NCBI RefSeq assembly: GCF_024580525.1
Contig: NZ_JANIKQ010000008.1
Location: 47,620-111,619 of the forward strand
Length of the DNA: 64,000 nt
Direction: 5' to 3'
Origin: Neisseria dentiae
GTDB lineage: Bacteria > Pseudomonadota > Gammaproteobacteria > Burkholderiales > Neisseriaceae
The notes below the pieces were generated by a model that had not been told where the DNA came from, did not search any database, and saw only the letters and a program-made list of their open reading frames with translations. The position numbers and the translations under genes were made by a program. This document shows, one piece after another, positions 36,659 through 46,105 of the stretch. Each line of letters starts with the position of its first letter. Position 1 is the stretch's first letter.

Positions 36659-38305
36659 ATGGATACTTGGGTTCAAAATTATACGGCGGTAGGAGGCAGC
36701 CTCTATCTGACCGCCGCGATGGCCTTGCTGCCTATCGTTTTCTTTTTTGCCGCGCTGACGGTATTGAAAATGAAGGGTTATGTTGCAGGTTTCTTTACGC
36801 TGCTGATTTCCATACTGGTGGCGATTTTTGCCTTCGGTATGCCTGCCGGCATGGCTTTATCGTCTGCCGTTTACGGTTTTGCCTACGGCTTGTGGCCGAT
36901 TGCATGGATTATCGTTACCGCCGTGTTCCTGTATAAAATCACCGTAAAAACCGGCCAGTTCGACATCATCCGTGCCTCGGTGATTTCGATTACCGAAGAC
37001 CAACGTTTGCAAATGATTCTGGTGGGTTTCTCTTTCGGTGCTTTCTTGGAAGGTGCGGCGGGCTTCGGCGCACCGGTGGCGATTACCGCCGCCCTGCTGG
37101 TCGGCTTGGGCTTTAATCCGCTCTATGCCGCCGGTTTGTGCCTGATTGCCAACACCGCCCCGGTTGCTTTCGGCGCGATGGGTATTCCGATTATCGTTGC
37201 CGGCCAAGTATCCGGTTTGGATGCCTTCCACATCGGCCAAGTGGCCGGCCGCCAACTGCCGATTCTGTCGATTATCGTGCCGTTCTGGCTGATTGCCATG
37301 ATGGACGGTATGCGCGGTATCAAGCAAACCTGGCCTGCCGTATTGGTTGCCGGCGTGTCGTTTGCCGTTACCCAATTCCTGACCGCCAACTTTATCGGCC
37401 CGGAACTGCCCGACGTAACTTCGGCACTGGTGAGCCTGATTTGCTTGTCGCTGTTCCTGAAAAAATGGCAGCCGTCTGAAATCTTCACTTTCCAAGGCAT
37501 GAAAAAACCGGAAGCGCGCAAAGCATCCGAATATACCACCGGCCAAATCGTTAAAGCTTGGTCTCCTTTTGCGATTCTCACCGTGTTTGTCAGCCTGTGG
37601 ACCATGAAATCCCTGAAAACCTTCTTGGATAGTTTCAGCCTGATTGAAATCAAATGGCCCGGCCTGCACAATTTGGTCATGAAAGCCGCACCGGTGGTGG
37701 CAGAGCCTGCGCCCTATGCTGCGGTATACAAACTCAATCTGTTGAGCGCAGTAGGCACTTCGATTCTGCTGGCAGCGATTGTTACCATCATTCTGCTGAG
37801 AATGAAACCGGCAGAAGCGGTAAAAACCTTCTTCGAAACCCTGCACGAACTGCGTTTCTCGATTTTGTCTATCGGTTTGGTATTGGGCTTTGCCTTCGTG
37901 GCCAACTACTCAGGTTTGTCTTCTACCTTGGCTTTGGTATTAGCCGGCACCGGCGTGGCCTTCCCGTTCTTCTCGCCGTTCCTCGGCTGGCTGGGCGTGT
38001 TCTTAACCGGTTCCGATACTTCCGCCAACGCCTTGTTCGGTTCGCTGCAAGCCAGCACCGCGCATCAGGTAGGTATTTCGCCTGAACTGGCAGTTGCCGC
38101 CAACACCACCGGCGGTGTAACCGGCAAGATGATTTCTCCGCAATCCATCGCCATCGCCTGCGCCGCAGTAGGCTTGGCCGGCAAAGAATCCGACCTGTTC
38201 CGTTTCACTGTGAAACACAGCTTGATTTTCTGTACCTTCGTCGGCATTCTGACTGTATTGCAAGCCTATGTGTTGCCGTGGACGCTGATTTTCTTCAATA
38301 AATAA
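36659..38305 (+). CDS. lldP: L-lactate permease
   Basis: LldP (LctP) imports lactate with protons. The 548-residue protein has about 12-14 membrane helices and family segments [20 protein letters not shown] near 123-142, [20 protein letters not shown] and [20 protein letters not shown], and ends [24 protein letters not shown] 36659 follows CGGAG. With lutACB and the regulator upstream it completes a lactate uptake-oxidation locus; it probably has its own promoter, since 150 bp separates it from lutB. A strong terminator follows. Confidence 0.96.
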   Translation: MDTWVQNYTAVGGSLYLTAAMALLPIVFFFAALTVLKMKGYVAGFFTLLISILVAIFAFGMPAGMALSSAVYGFAYGLWPIAWIIVTAVFLYKITVKTGQFDIIRASVISITEDQRLQMILVGFSFGAFLEGAAGFGAPVAITAALLVGLGFNPLYAAGLCLIANTAPVAFGAMGIPIIVAGQVSGLDAFHIGQVAGRQLPILSIIVPFWLIAMMDGMRGIKQTWPAVLVAGVSFAVTQFLTANFIGPELPDVTSALVSLICLSLFLKKWQPSEIFTFQGMKKPEARKASEYTTGQIVKAWSPFAILTVFVSLWTMKSLKTFLDSFSLIEIKWPGLHNLVMKAAPVVAEPAPYAAVYKLNLLSAVGTSILLAAIVTIILLRMKPAEAVKTFFETLHELRFSILSIGLVLGFAFVANYSGLSSTLALVLAGTGVAFPFFSPFLGWLGVFLTGSDTSANALFGSLQASTAHQVGISPELAVAANTTGGVTGKMISPQSIAIACAAVGLAGKESDLFRFTVKHSLIFCTFVGILTVLQAYVLPWTLIFFNK

Positions 38306-38327
38306 TCTTCGGATTCGGGATTAAAAC

Positions 38328-38362
38328 AAATGCCGCCAAATCGAAATTTGGCGGCATTTTTG
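38328..38362 (+). terminator. Rho-independent terminator of lldP
   Basis: AAATGCCGCCAAAT pairs with ATTTGGCGGCATTT around a CGA centre, followed by TTTG. It lies 22 nt past the lldP stop. Confidence 0.88.
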
Positions 38363-38367
38363 CATGG

Positions 38368-38478
38368 TATGGCAAAACCACTTACTTAAAACAGTTTCGT
38401 CATACTCGGGCTTGACCCGAGTATCTGTTATTTCTTTTGAAACAAAAAGATGCTCGGGTCAAGCCCGAGCATGACGCA
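38368..38478. repeat. MITE-like repeat with paired palindromes, copy 4
   Basis: The left end TATGGCAAAACCACTTACTT is shared with 42841-42860. It is followed by two facing CTCGGG palindromes (38400-38425 and 38448-38474). The right end is not recognisable. A further single palindrome lies at 38525-38551. Together they fill the lldP-pheA convergent gap. Confidence 0.6.
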
Positions 38479-38584
38479 AGTGTTTTAAAGGTACCTAAAC
38501 AAATTTTGCAAAAGTCTCAATATGAGATACCCGGGTCAAGCCCGGGTATGACAGAACGGTTACTGAGTAGTTTGACCGCACTCT

Positions 38585-39667
38585 TCACAACACCGCCATC
38601 GGATAAGCACCGATCACTTTCACAAACGAAGCGCGTTCCTCCAGCGCGGCAAGCGCGGCCTGTACTTTGGCGTCGTCTTTATGGCCTTCGATATCGATGA
38701 AAAACAGGTAGTCCCATAAACCCGAACGGCTGGGGCGGCTTTCGAACTTGGTCATGGAAATGCCCAATTCGGTAAACGGTTTGAGCAGGGCGCTGACGGC
38801 GCCGGCTTTATTGGGCGTGGAAACCACCAGCGAGGTTTTGTCCCGCCCTGTGGGCGTGGTGGCTTGGTGGCCCAACACCAAAAAACGGGTGGTGTTGTTG
38901 GGTTCGTCTTCGATGCTGTCGGCCACTTTGGTTAAGCGGTAGAGTTCGGCGGCGGTTTGGCCGGCGATGGCGGCCACCGATTCGTCGCCGGATTCGGCCG
39001 CCAAACGGGCGGCTTCGGCGTTGCTCGACACGGAAATACGCACGGCTTCGGGCAGGTTGCGCCCCAGCCATTCGTGGCATTGGGCAAGCGCTTGGGCGTG
39101 GGCGTAAACTTTGGTGATGCCCTGCGTGTTGCTGCTGTTTTTGCGCAGCAGGTGGTGGTGTATGCGCAATACCACCTCGCCGCAGGCTTGCAGCGGAGTA
39201 ACGGAGAGCAGGTCGAGCGCGCGGCCGACGCTGCCTTCGGTGGAGTTTTCCACCGGCGTAACCACATAATCGGCTTGGCGGGCTTCCACCAAACGGAAAC
39301 TTTCGTCTATGGTGGTGCAGGCCTGTGTGCGGGCGGCATGGCCGAAATGTTTAACAGCGGCCTGTTGGGTAAACGTGCCGGCGGGGCCGAGATAGGTGAT
39401 GGTGAGCGGGCGTTCCACCGCCAGGCATTCGCTCATGATTTCGCGGAACAGCCGCGCCACGGCTTCGTCGGGCAGCGGGCCGGCGTTTAAATCCTGTATG
39501 CGGCGCAACACGGCGGCTTCGCGTTCGGGGCGGTAAACCGTGCCGGTGCCTTTCAGTTCGCCGATGGCGCGGGCGTGCCCGGCACGCTCGTTCAAGAGGC
39601 GCAGAATGGTGGCGTCGATTTCGTCGATGGCATTGCGGTGCGGCAAGAGTTGGTCGTCGGCAGACAT
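38585..39667 (-). CDS. pheA: Chorismate mutase / prephenate dehydratase (P-protein)
   Basis: PheA converts chorismate to prephenate to phenylpyruvate for phenylalanine synthesis. The 360-residue protein has an AroQ chorismate mutase domain (IDEIDATILRLLNERAGHARAI, ~12-33), a prephenate dehydratase domain starting TYLGPAGTFTQQAA near 95 with VVTPVENSTEGSVG near 154, and a C-terminal ACT domain with ESRPSRSGLWDYLFF near 312 for Phe feedback. I start at ATG 39667; the open frame extends 40 codons further but through a DUS hairpin. Confidence 0.96.
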   Translation of the reverse strand: MSADDQLLPHRNAIDEIDATILRLLNERAGHARAIGELKGTGTVYRPEREAAVLRRIQDLNAGPLPDEAVARLFREIMSECLAVERPLTITYLGPAGTFTQQAAVKHFGHAARTQACTTIDESFRLVEARQADYVVTPVENSTEGSVGRALDLLSVTPLQACGEVVLRIHHHLLRKNSSNTQGITKVYAHAQALAQCHEWLGRNLPEAVRISVSSNAEAARLAAESGDESVAAIAGQTAAELYRLTKVADSIEDEPNNTTRFLVLGHQATTPTGRDKTSLVVSTPNKAGAVSALLKPFTELGISMTKFESRPSRSGLWDYLFFIDIEGHKDDAKVQAALAALEERASFVKVIGAYPMAVL

Positions 39668-39751
39668 AATGATTCCGTTGCGGCTGAATAATGTAAAGGA
39701 AACCGATTTTAACATTAATCTGCAAATAAAAAGCTCTAGGCGTGTAGTCAG

Positions 39752-39785
39752 AAGGCCGTCTGAAAATATTTTTTCAGACGGCCTC
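39752..39785 (-). terminator. Inverted DUS terminator of the MFS gene
   Basis: AGGCCGTCTGAAAA and TTTTCAGACGGCCT form a hairpin with T-rich centre, five bases past the minus-strand MFS stop codon. Confidence 0.7.
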
Positions 39786-39790
39786 ATGTT

Positions 39791-41020
39791 TTATTTCATT
39801 TCGCTGCCTTTGTTTTGCGCCCAAGCTTCACGCGAACACAGCCACAGCAGGGCAATGCCGACTGCCGTCGACAACAGCATCATGCCCGACATCACCGCCG
39901 CCGTGCCGTTGTGCAGCCAGGTGGTGAGCATACCCATCAGCGCACCGATAACCGACTGGCACACGCCCAACACGGCGTTGGCACTGCCGCCTTCCTCGCG
40001 GAAATATGCCATAAAGCAGGCTTGCGTGTTGGCGGTAATCAAACCCTGCGTGCCCACCGACAGCATCACGCAGCCCACCAGCCACCACATCGGCGGCAGG
40101 CCGAGCAACAGCACCGAGGCAAACATCAGCGCGTTGGCCGCAAGCTGGATGGCAATCCCCCATTGGAGGATATCCTGCGCATGAGTGCATCTTTTCAAAC
40201 GCCATGCGGTGATACGGTTGAAAGTGGCCATGGTGATGATGTTCATGCCGAACACCCACGCATAGGCATGGGCGGAAATGCCGTAGAGCTTCATATACAC
40301 AAACGACGATTCGGTTAGAAACGCGAACATCGACGAAAAACTGAACGCCTGAAAAAACAGATACCCCAGCGCGGGCTTGGTGGCGAGCACCCGTTTGTAA
40401 CGGCCGGCCACCACGCTGAAAATGCGGCTGTCTATCGGCTCGGTGCGTGCGGGTTTGGCCAAAAACAGAAAGAGCAAACCCCAAACCACGGCGGCATACG
40501 TGCCCAAAAACACAAAAATCGCGCGCCATCCGCCTATGCTTTCCAACACCGCGCCCAACATCGGCGCCACCAGCGGCGCGGCCATCATGATAATGCCGAT
40601 TAAGGCGAACATTTGCGCGGCTTTGCGGCCTTCGTAGTTATCACGCACGATGGCGCCCACCACCACAACCGTCATCCCCGCACCAAACGCCTGTATCAGC
40701 CGCAACAGCAATAACTGCTCGGCCGTCTGAATCACCGTCAGCCCGGCCACACTGGCGATATACACCAGCAACCCCACCAAAGCGATGATGCGGCGGCCTT
40801 TGATGTCGGAAAGCGAGCCGCCCACAATCTGCCCCGCCGCCACGCCGAACAGAAACGTACCCAAGCTCTGCTCAATGCGGTGGATATCCGCCCCCAGGCT
40901 TTGCGCCATCGAAGGTATCGCGGGCAGATAAGCGTCTATCGAAAACGGCATCAGCGCCACCAGCAAGGCCAGTAAAACGGCCATCTGCCGGTCGCCGAGC
41001 GTGGTCGGGGTGCGGGGCAT
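39791..41020 (-). CDS. Bcr/CflA-family MFS exporter
   Basis: The 409-residue protein has 12 predicted membrane helices. Motif A between helices 2 and 3 reads GGSLSDIKGRRIIAL, and SIDAYLPAIPSMAQSLGAD near residue 28 is a hallmark of Bcr/CflA drug exporters (bicyclomycin, chloramphenicol, sulfonamide and others). ATG 41020 is preceded by AGAGAGAAG; twelve further upstream codons are unlikely to be used. The exported compound cannot be deduced. It lies upstream of pheA on the same strand but behind its own terminator. Confidence 0.9.
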   Translation of the reverse strand: MPRTPTTLGDRQMAVLLALLVALMPFSIDAYLPAIPSMAQSLGADIHRIEQSLGTFLFGVAAGQIVGGSLSDIKGRRIIALVGLLVYIASVAGLTVIQTAEQLLLLRLIQAFGAGMTVVVVGAIVRDNYEGRKAAQMFALIGIIMMAAPLVAPMLGAVLESIGGWRAIFVFLGTYAAVVWGLLFLFLAKPARTEPIDSRIFSVVAGRYKRVLATKPALGYLFFQAFSFSSMFAFLTESSFVYMKLYGISAHAYAWVFGMNIITMATFNRITAWRLKRCTHAQDILQWGIAIQLAANALMFASVLLLGLPPMWWLVGCVMLSVGTQGLITANTQACFMAYFREEGGSANAVLGVCQSVIGALMGMLTTWLHNGTAAVMSGMMLLSTAVGIALLWLCSREAWAQNKGSEMK

Positions 41021-41316
41021 AATCTTCTCTCTTTTATCGGGTTGGCGGCCTGCCAAGCAAACAAACCGCCCAAAGGCGGTTTGGCAGGTGTTCGGCCTTA
41101 TTATAGCCGAAATGCCTTATTTTGTTGTATTCCTACACCAAACCCCCGCCGTCTGTTCAAAATCTTTTATAGTTATGAAAAGAAATGCAAGCGCCGGCGC
41201 GGCAAGACAGTTGTGCTGTGTATGATGTTGGCGGAATGGCGTTTTTCAGACGGCATATTTGCCGCCGTACCGAAAATGCCTTTCCGAGTTCAACCGGATA
41301 ATACGAAAGGAATGTT

Positions 41317-41562
41317 ATGGGCTGGTTAGTAACCATTATTGTGGGCTTTGTTGTGGGCGTGCTGGCGAAAGTGCTGCACCCGGGCAAAGATAACTTGGGC
41401 TTTATCATGACCACGCTGCTGGGCATCGGCGGCTCGCTGCTGGCGGGCTGGGTCGGACAGGCCGCAGGTTGGTATGAAGTGGGCCAGCCTGCCGGTTGGA
41501 TTGCCTCCACCATCGCCGCAGTGGTGATTCTGGCGGTTTACACCCGTGTGATTAAAAAATAA
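41317..41562 (+). CDS. GlsB/YeaQ/YmgE-family small membrane protein
   Basis: The 81-residue protein has three hydrophobic segments (WLVTIIVGFVVGVLAKVL, FIMTTLLGIGGSLLAGWVG, WIASTIAAVVILAVYT) and the LHPGKDNLGFI loop of the transglycosylase-associated/GlsB family, linked to stress responses. CGAAAGGAAT precedes ATG 41317. A strong hairpin terminator follows, so it is monocistronic. Confidence 0.9.
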   Translation: MGWLVTIIVGFVVGVLAKVLHPGKDNLGFIMTTLLGIGGSLLAGWVGQAAGWYEVGQPAGWIASTIAAVVILAVYTRVIKK

Positions 41563-41574
41563 TCCGCACCATAT

Positions 41575-41608
41575 AAAAAAGCAGGCTGTCGATACGGCCT
41601 GCTTTTTT
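41575..41608 (+). terminator. Rho-independent terminator after the GlsB-type gene
   Basis: AAAAAAGCAGGC (41575-41586) pairs with GCCTGCTTTTTT (41597-41608). It probably works both ways and also ends ubiG on the minus strand. Confidence 0.88.
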
Positions 41609-41612
41609 GTTT

Positions 41613-42341
41613 TCAGACGGCCTGAAATGCCGGTTTGCAGGCCACCATATAGTTGACATCGGTGTTGCCGTTCAGGCTGTAAACTTTGGTGAGCAGGTTG
41701 TAGCCCATGCCTTTGGTGTCCACGACATCCAAGCCCGCGTGGCGGCACATGCGCGCCAGCTCGGCGGGGGTGATGAATTTCTGCCAATCGTGCGTGCCGC
41801 GCGGCACCAGGCCCAAAATATATTCCGCGCCGAGAATGGCGTGCACATACGATTTTGGGTTGCGGTTGATGGTGGAAAAAAACACCGTGCCTTCGGGTTT
41901 CACCAGTTTGGCACAGGCGGCAACGATGGCGGCAGGGTCGGGAACGTGTTCCATCATTTCCATGCAGGTTACCACATCGAAACTGTGCGGCCGCTCTTCG
42001 GCCAAATCCTCCACGCGCACGCAGCGGTAGCCGATATTGCCCACCCCCTGCTCCCGCGCATGGGCTTCCGCCGCCTGCAACGATTTTTCGGCCATATCGA
42101 TGCCGAGCACGCTGTCTGCGCCGAGCTTGGCCATGCTTTCCGACAAAATGCCGCCGCCACAGCCCACATCGAGCACGGTTTTGCCCGCCAGTTGGCCGAT
42201 GGCGTCGATATAGCCCAAACGCAGGGGGTTGATGTCGTGCAGGGGTTTGAATTCGCCCGTTTTGTCCCACCATTTGTGGGCGAGCAGGCTGAATTTTTCG
42301 ATTTCGCCGCTATCGACGTTGTGCTGTGCGTTCGCGCTCAT
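41613..42341 (-). CDS. ubiG: Ubiquinone biosynthesis O-methyltransferase
   Basis: UbiG performs both O-methylations in ubiquinone synthesis. The 242-residue protein shows [23 protein letters not shown] near 13-35, [20 protein letters not shown] (SAM motif I, ~57-76), [14 protein letters not shown] near 125 and the [19 protein letters not shown] stretch typical of UbiG. ATG 42341 follows AAGGAA. The small GIY-YIG gene lies 36 bp upstream on the same strand. Confidence 0.95.
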   Translation of the reverse strand: MSANAQHNVDSGEIEKFSLLAHKWWDKTGEFKPLHDINPLRLGYIDAIGQLAGKTVLDVGCGGGILSESMAKLGADSVLGIDMAEKSLQAAEAHAREQGVGNIGYRCVRVEDLAEERPHSFDVVTCMEMMEHVPDPAAIVAACAKLVKPEGTVFFSTINRNPKSYVHAILGAEYILGLVPRGTHDWQKFITPAELARMCRHAGLDVVDTKGMGYNLLTKVYSLNGNTDVNYMVACKPAFQAV

Positions 42342-42377
42342 CTGATGATTCCTTATTGATAACGGTTTGATTATAAC

Positions 42378-42704
42378 TCAGGCCGTCTGAAAATCCGGCA
42401 GCAACGCCCACAATTCGCGTTTGCGCCCTGCGGCGAGTTTTTTCACCCGCACTTCAAGCTGCGCGGCTTCGCCATGTGCCACACCGGCGCACACCAGCCG
42501 CATCGCCACAGGCTTGTGGATGCGCATATATTTTGCGCCCCTGCCCGATGCGTGCGCCGCAAACCGCGCCTGCGGGCGGTTGCTGATGCCGCAATACAAC
42601 GAACCGTTGCGGCACAACACCAGATACACGCTCCAGCCGCCCGCCTCTTCAATGGCGGGCAGCGCAAAGCGGGCCAGCAGTTGGTTGTGGTTTGCAGCGT
42701 TCAC
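42378..42704 (-). CDS. Small GIY-YIG domain protein
   Basis: The 108-residue protein is a stand-alone GIY-YIG domain of the YhbQ/UPF0213 type: WSVYLVLCRNGSLYCGISNRPQARFAAH (~24-51) holds the Y...CGI core and the conserved Arg, with AKYMRIHKPVAMRLV and the Glu-bearing AAQLEVRVKKLAAGRKREL following. Members are putative nucleases, some active on DNA, but their cellular role is unclear. It precedes ubiG and may be cotranscribed. Confidence 0.87.
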   Translation of the reverse strand: MNAANHNQLLARFALPAIEEAGGWSVYLVLCRNGSLYCGISNRPQARFAAHASGRGAKYMRIHKPVAMRLVCAGVAHGEAAQLEVRVKKLAAGRKRELWALLPDFQTA

Positions 42705-42759
42705 GATGGTTTTCAGACGGCCTGCAACGGCCGCTCAAAGATGTTTAAAGGTGTTATTG

Positions 42760-42843
42760 TATAGCGGAAAAACTTATTTTTGCCATCAGGCGGCACAGCA
42801 GGCTTAGCAACGCCGTGGCAGAAATAAAGTTTTTCCGCCATAT
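42760..42843. repeat. Shortened Correia-like element
   Basis: The ends TATAGCGGAAAAACTTA and (rc) ATATGGCGGAAAAACTT form inverted repeats; the centre GGCTTAGCAACGCCGTGGC resembles part of a Correia element. It abuts the next repeat. Confidence 0.55.
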
Positions 42844-42933
42844 GGCAAAACCACTTGCTTAAGAACTGTTCCGTCATACTCGGGCTTGACCCGAGTATGA
42901 CGCGTGTACTTTTTATTAAGTTGATCCGCTATG
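42841..42933. repeat. ~93-bp MITE-like repeat with palindromic core, copy 3
   Basis: The left end is TATGGCAAAACCACTTGCTT; the right end reads (rc) CATAGCGGATCAACTTAATA. The exact middle is a perfect 30-bp CTCGGG palindrome (42872-42901 region). The two repeats together occupy most of the gap between the GIY-YIG gene and metR. Confidence 0.65.
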
Positions 42934-43043
42934 GTATTTTTCATATACAAAGCCGTCTGAACACAGCCGCCGCCCGTTTGCACCGCCATATGAATTATTT
43001 TAATATACGCCGGTCCGTTACCGCACAGGCCGTCTGAAACATT

Positions 43044-43970
43044 ATGGAATCCATTATCGAACTGCGCCACCTCAAAACCCTGCTGGCACTTGAAGAAACC
43101 GGCAGCGTTTCGTTGGCCGCCAAGCGCGTGTTCCTCACGCAGTCCGCCCTGTCGCACCAAATCCGCGCATTGGAAAACTACTATGAAACGCCGCTGTTCG
43201 AGCGCAAATCCACACCGCTGCGCTTCACGCCGGCGGGCGAGCGGCTGCTGCAACTGGCGCGCGACCTGCTGCCGCAGGTGGCCGCCGCCGAACGCGATAT
43301 GGCGCAGATTATCGAAGGCGAAGCGGGCGAATTGCGGCTGGCGGTGGAATGCCACACCTGCTTCGACTGGCTGATGCCCGCCATGGGCGAGTTCCGCCCA
43401 CTGTGGCCGCAAGTGGAACTAGACATCGTTTCCGGCTTTCAGGCCGACCCGGTGGGGCTGCTGCTGCAACACCGCGCCGATTTGGCCATCGTTTCCGAAG
43501 CCGCCCCGCAGGCCGGCATTGCCTACCAGCCCCTGTTTGCCTACGGCATGGTCGGCATCTGCGCCAAAGACCACCCGCTGGCCGCCAAAGCCGTGTGGGA
43601 AGCCGAAGACTTCGCCGGCGAAACGCTGATCACCTATCCTGTGCCCGACGATATGCTCGACCTGTTGCGCAAAGTGCTGCTGCCCAAAGGCATCAACCCG
43701 CCGCGCCGCCACAGCGAACTAACCATCGCCATCATCCAGCTTGTGGCCAGCCGCCGCGGCATCGCCGCCCTGCCCTATTGGACGGTGATGCCCTATCTCG
43801 AAAAAGGCTATGTGATTTCGCGCCAGATTACCTCAAACGGCCTGCAAAGCGAGCTTTACGCCGCCATGCGCGCGGAAGACGCAGGCAAAACCTATCTGGA
43901 AAACTTCTGCCAGATTGTGCGCGAACGCAGCTTTGCCGATTTGCCCGGGTTGAGTGTTTTGGAACTGTGA
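43044..43970 (+). CDS. metR: LysR-type regulator MetR
   Basis: MetR activates methionine synthesis genes with homocysteine as co-activator. The 308-residue protein has an N-terminal HTH (GSVSLAAKRVFLTQSALSHQIRALE, ~19-43) and a periplasmic-binding-like effector domain. Matches with enterobacterial MetR run along its length: FERKSTPLRFTPAGERLLQLA, LRLAVECHTCFDWLMPAM, WPQVELDIVSGF and IAALPYWTV. No met gene adjoins. The start ATG 43044 has only a weak site; a DUS lies just before it. Confidence 0.9.
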   Translation: MESIIELRHLKTLLALEETGSVSLAAKRVFLTQSALSHQIRALENYYETPLFERKSTPLRFTPAGERLLQLARDLLPQVAAAERDMAQIIEGEAGELRLAVECHTCFDWLMPAMGEFRPLWPQVELDIVSGFQADPVGLLLQHRADLAIVSEAAPQAGIAYQPLFAYGMVGICAKDHPLAAKAVWEAEDFAGETLITYPVPDDMLDLLRKVLLPKGINPPRRHSELTIAIIQLVASRRGIAALPYWTVMPYLEKGYVISRQITSNGLQSELYAAMRAEDAGKTYLENFCQIVRERSFADLPGLSVLEL

Positions 43971-43992
43971 ATCCAATCTTATTAAAGATGCC

Positions 43993-44187
43993 GAGACCTT
44001 TGCAAAATTAAAAAAACATCACAAAAAATTTATTTCCCGTCATTCCCGCGCAGGCGGGAATCCAGGCGTTTTTTCATAAGTTATTGAAATAAAATACTTG
44101 ATAGTTTTAAAGCTGGATTCCCGCCTGCGCGGGAATGACGGAATCTAAGCATTTCAGGCGGCCTTAAGGTATTTTTGCAAAGACCTC
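43993..44187. mobile_element. Composite MITE with paired dRS3 repeats
   Basis: The 195-bp element starts GAGACCTTTGCAAAATT and ends TTTTTGCAAAGACCTC. Inside, dRS3-type palindromes ATTCCCGCGCAGGCGGGAAT and its mirror image lie about 50 bp apart, followed by GCATTTCAGGCGGCCTTAAG. A sister copy lies at 3811-3993 and a decayed end at 19480-19524. It fills the metR-ubiB gap up to the ubiB promoter (TATAAT 44245-44250). Confidence 0.7.
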
Positions 44188-44282
44188 ATGCCGTCTAAAA
44201 AAGCAGGCCGCCCACATATTTAGAACCCCGCCGCATTCCTGCTTTATAATCCACCCTTTTCCACCTGCCACCCCAGCCCGCT

Positions 44283-45794
44283 ATGAAATGGCTTAAACGC
44301 ACCAAAACCATCACCCAAACCGTTTACCGCTACGGCCTCACCGATCTGGTTGCCGGCCGGGTGCGCCAAAGCTGGCTGCGCTCGCTGTTGCAGAAGCTGC
44401 CGCAATCACCCGACGCGCAAAACCAACCCATGCCGGTGCGCCTGCGCGAGGCTTTGGAGCATTTGGGGCCGATATTCGTGAAGTTCGGACAGGTGCTTTC
44501 CACCCGCCCCGACCTGATTCCACACGATTACGCGCAGGAGTTGGCCAAGCTGCAAGACCGCGTGCCGCCGTTTGATGCCGAATTGTCGCGCCGCCAGATT
44601 GAAGCCTCGCTGGGGCAGCCGATTGAGGCGCTGTATGCTGAATTTGAGACCGTACCGGTGGCCAGCGCCTCGATTGCGCAGGTGCACAAAGCCCGTTTGC
44701 ACAGCGGCGAAGAGGTGGCGGTGAAAGTGTTGCGCCCCAATTTGGTGCCGGTAATCGAGCAGGATTTGGCGCTGCTGCGCTTCGGCGCGGGCTGGGTGGA
44801 GCGGCTGTTTGCCGACGGCAAGCGCTTAAAGCCGCGCGAAGTGGTGGCCGAATTCGACAAATACCTGCACGACGAACTCGATTTGATGCGCGAAGCGGCC
44901 AACGCCAGCCAACTCGGCCGCAATTTCAAAGACAGCACCATGCTGATCGTGCCCAAAGTGTATTACGACTATTGCAGCCGCGACGTGCTCACCATCGAAT
45001 GGATGGACGGCACGCCGGTGGCCGATATTGCCGCTTTGAAAGCCAAAGGCATCGACTTGCGGCAACTCGCCCGTTATGGTGTGGAAATCTTCTTTACCCA
45101 AGTGTTCCGCAACGGCTTTTTCCATGCCGATATGCACCCCGGCAATATTTTGGTGGCCGACGACGGCCGCTACATCGCACTCGATTTCGGCATCGTCGGC
45201 AGCCTCACCGATTACGACAAACGCTATCTGGCAATCAACTTTCTTGCCTTTTTTAACCGCGACTACCACCGCGTGGCCACCGCCCACATCGAATCGGGCT
45301 GGGTGCCGCCCGACACCCGCGCCGAAGAGCTGGAAGCCGCCGTGCGCTCGGTGTGCGAACCGATTTTCAACAAGCCGCTATCGCAAATATCATTCGGCCT
45401 GGTGCTGATGCGCCTGTTTGAAGTGAGCCGTCGCTTTAATGTCGAAATCCAGCCGCAGCTCGTGTTGTTGCAGAAAACCCTGCTCAATATCGAAGGTTTG
45501 GGCCGCCAGCTCGACCCCGATTTGGATTTGTGGGATACCGCCAAGCCGTTTTTAACCAAATGGATGAGCGAGCAGGTCGGCCCCAAAGCATTTATCCAAC
45601 AACTGAAAAACGAAGCGCCCGACTGGGCGCAAATCCTGCCCGCACTGCCGCGCAAAATCAATGCGCTGGTCGATGAAACCCGCCAGCAGGAAATGCGCAA
45701 CGCCTATCTGCATCTGGTGAAAATCCAGCAACGGCAAAGCCTGTGGCTGGCCGTGATTGCCGTGGCGCTGGTGTTGATCGTGTTGTTTAAATAA
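44283..45794 (+). CDS. ubiB: Ubiquinone biosynthesis protein UbiB (ABC1/ADCK family)
   Basis: UbiB is an atypical kinase/ATPase needed for ubiquinone synthesis, probably lipid handling. The 503-residue protein has the KxGQ signature [16 protein letters not shown] near 63-78, an Ala-rich nucleotide loop region [14 protein letters not shown] near 127, EVAVKVLRP, the catalytic MHPGNIL and [10 protein letters not shown] near 286-304, and a C-terminal membrane anchor ([16 protein letters not shown]). ATG 44283 lies about 32 bases after TATAAT. Terminated by an inverted DUS. Confidence 0.95.
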   Translation: MKWLKRTKTITQTVYRYGLTDLVAGRVRQSWLRSLLQKLPQSPDAQNQPMPVRLREALEHLGPIFVKFGQVLSTRPDLIPHDYAQELAKLQDRVPPFDAELSRRQIEASLGQPIEALYAEFETVPVASASIAQVHKARLHSGEEVAVKVLRPNLVPVIEQDLALLRFGAGWVERLFADGKRLKPREVVAEFDKYLHDELDLMREAANASQLGRNFKDSTMLIVPKVYYDYCSRDVLTIEWMDGTPVADIAALKAKGIDLRQLARYGVEIFFTQVFRNGFFHADMHPGNILVADDGRYIALDFGIVGSLTDYDKRYLAINFLAFFNRDYHRVATAHIESGWVPPDTRAEELEAAVRSVCEPIFNKPLSQISFGLVLMRLFEVSRRFNVEIQPQLVLLQKTLLNIEGLGRQLDPDLDLWDTAKPFLTKWMSEQVGPKAFIQQLKNEAPDWAQILPALPRKINALVDETRQQEMRNAYLHLVKIQQRQSLWLAVIAVALVLIVLFK

Positions 45795-45813
45795 ACGCGA
45801 CTTATGGTGTTCA

Positions 45814-45845
45814 AGGCCGTCTGAAAAACGCTTTCAGACGGCCTC
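45814..45845 (+). terminator. Inverted DUS terminator of ubiB; rest of ubiB-ychF gap
   Basis: AAGGCCGTCTGAAAA pairs with CTTTCAGACGGCCT. Beyond it the gap to ychF (46105) holds an isolated GAGACCTTTGCAA end at 45868, a single CTCGGG palindrome at 45914-45940, two further DUS copies and a likely ychF -10 element TACAAT at 46065-46070. Confidence 0.7.
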
Positions 45846-46105
45846 GGTTGCTAAAAACACCCGTGTTGAGACCTTTGCAAGCCGTTTAGGCCGTCTGAAA
45901 TATCCGATTACCGTCATACTCGGGCTTGACCCGAGTATCTTTTTATCCCAACGGAAATGACAGACACCTGAGTCAAACCGTCGTATAACGGCAACCAACT
46001 TTCTTCGGATTCCGCCGGCCTTTTCAGACGGCCTTTGTACCGACAAAGGCCGTCTGAAATATGCTACAATCGCGCGTTAAATTTCACCTATTTTCAGGAA
46101 TACCC

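Noticed and set aside
17682..44187. GAGACCTTTGCAAAA words as prophage attachment sites
   Set aside because: They always bound small inverted-repeat units or transposase remnants, so they are IS5-type ends; no integrase or phage gene is present.
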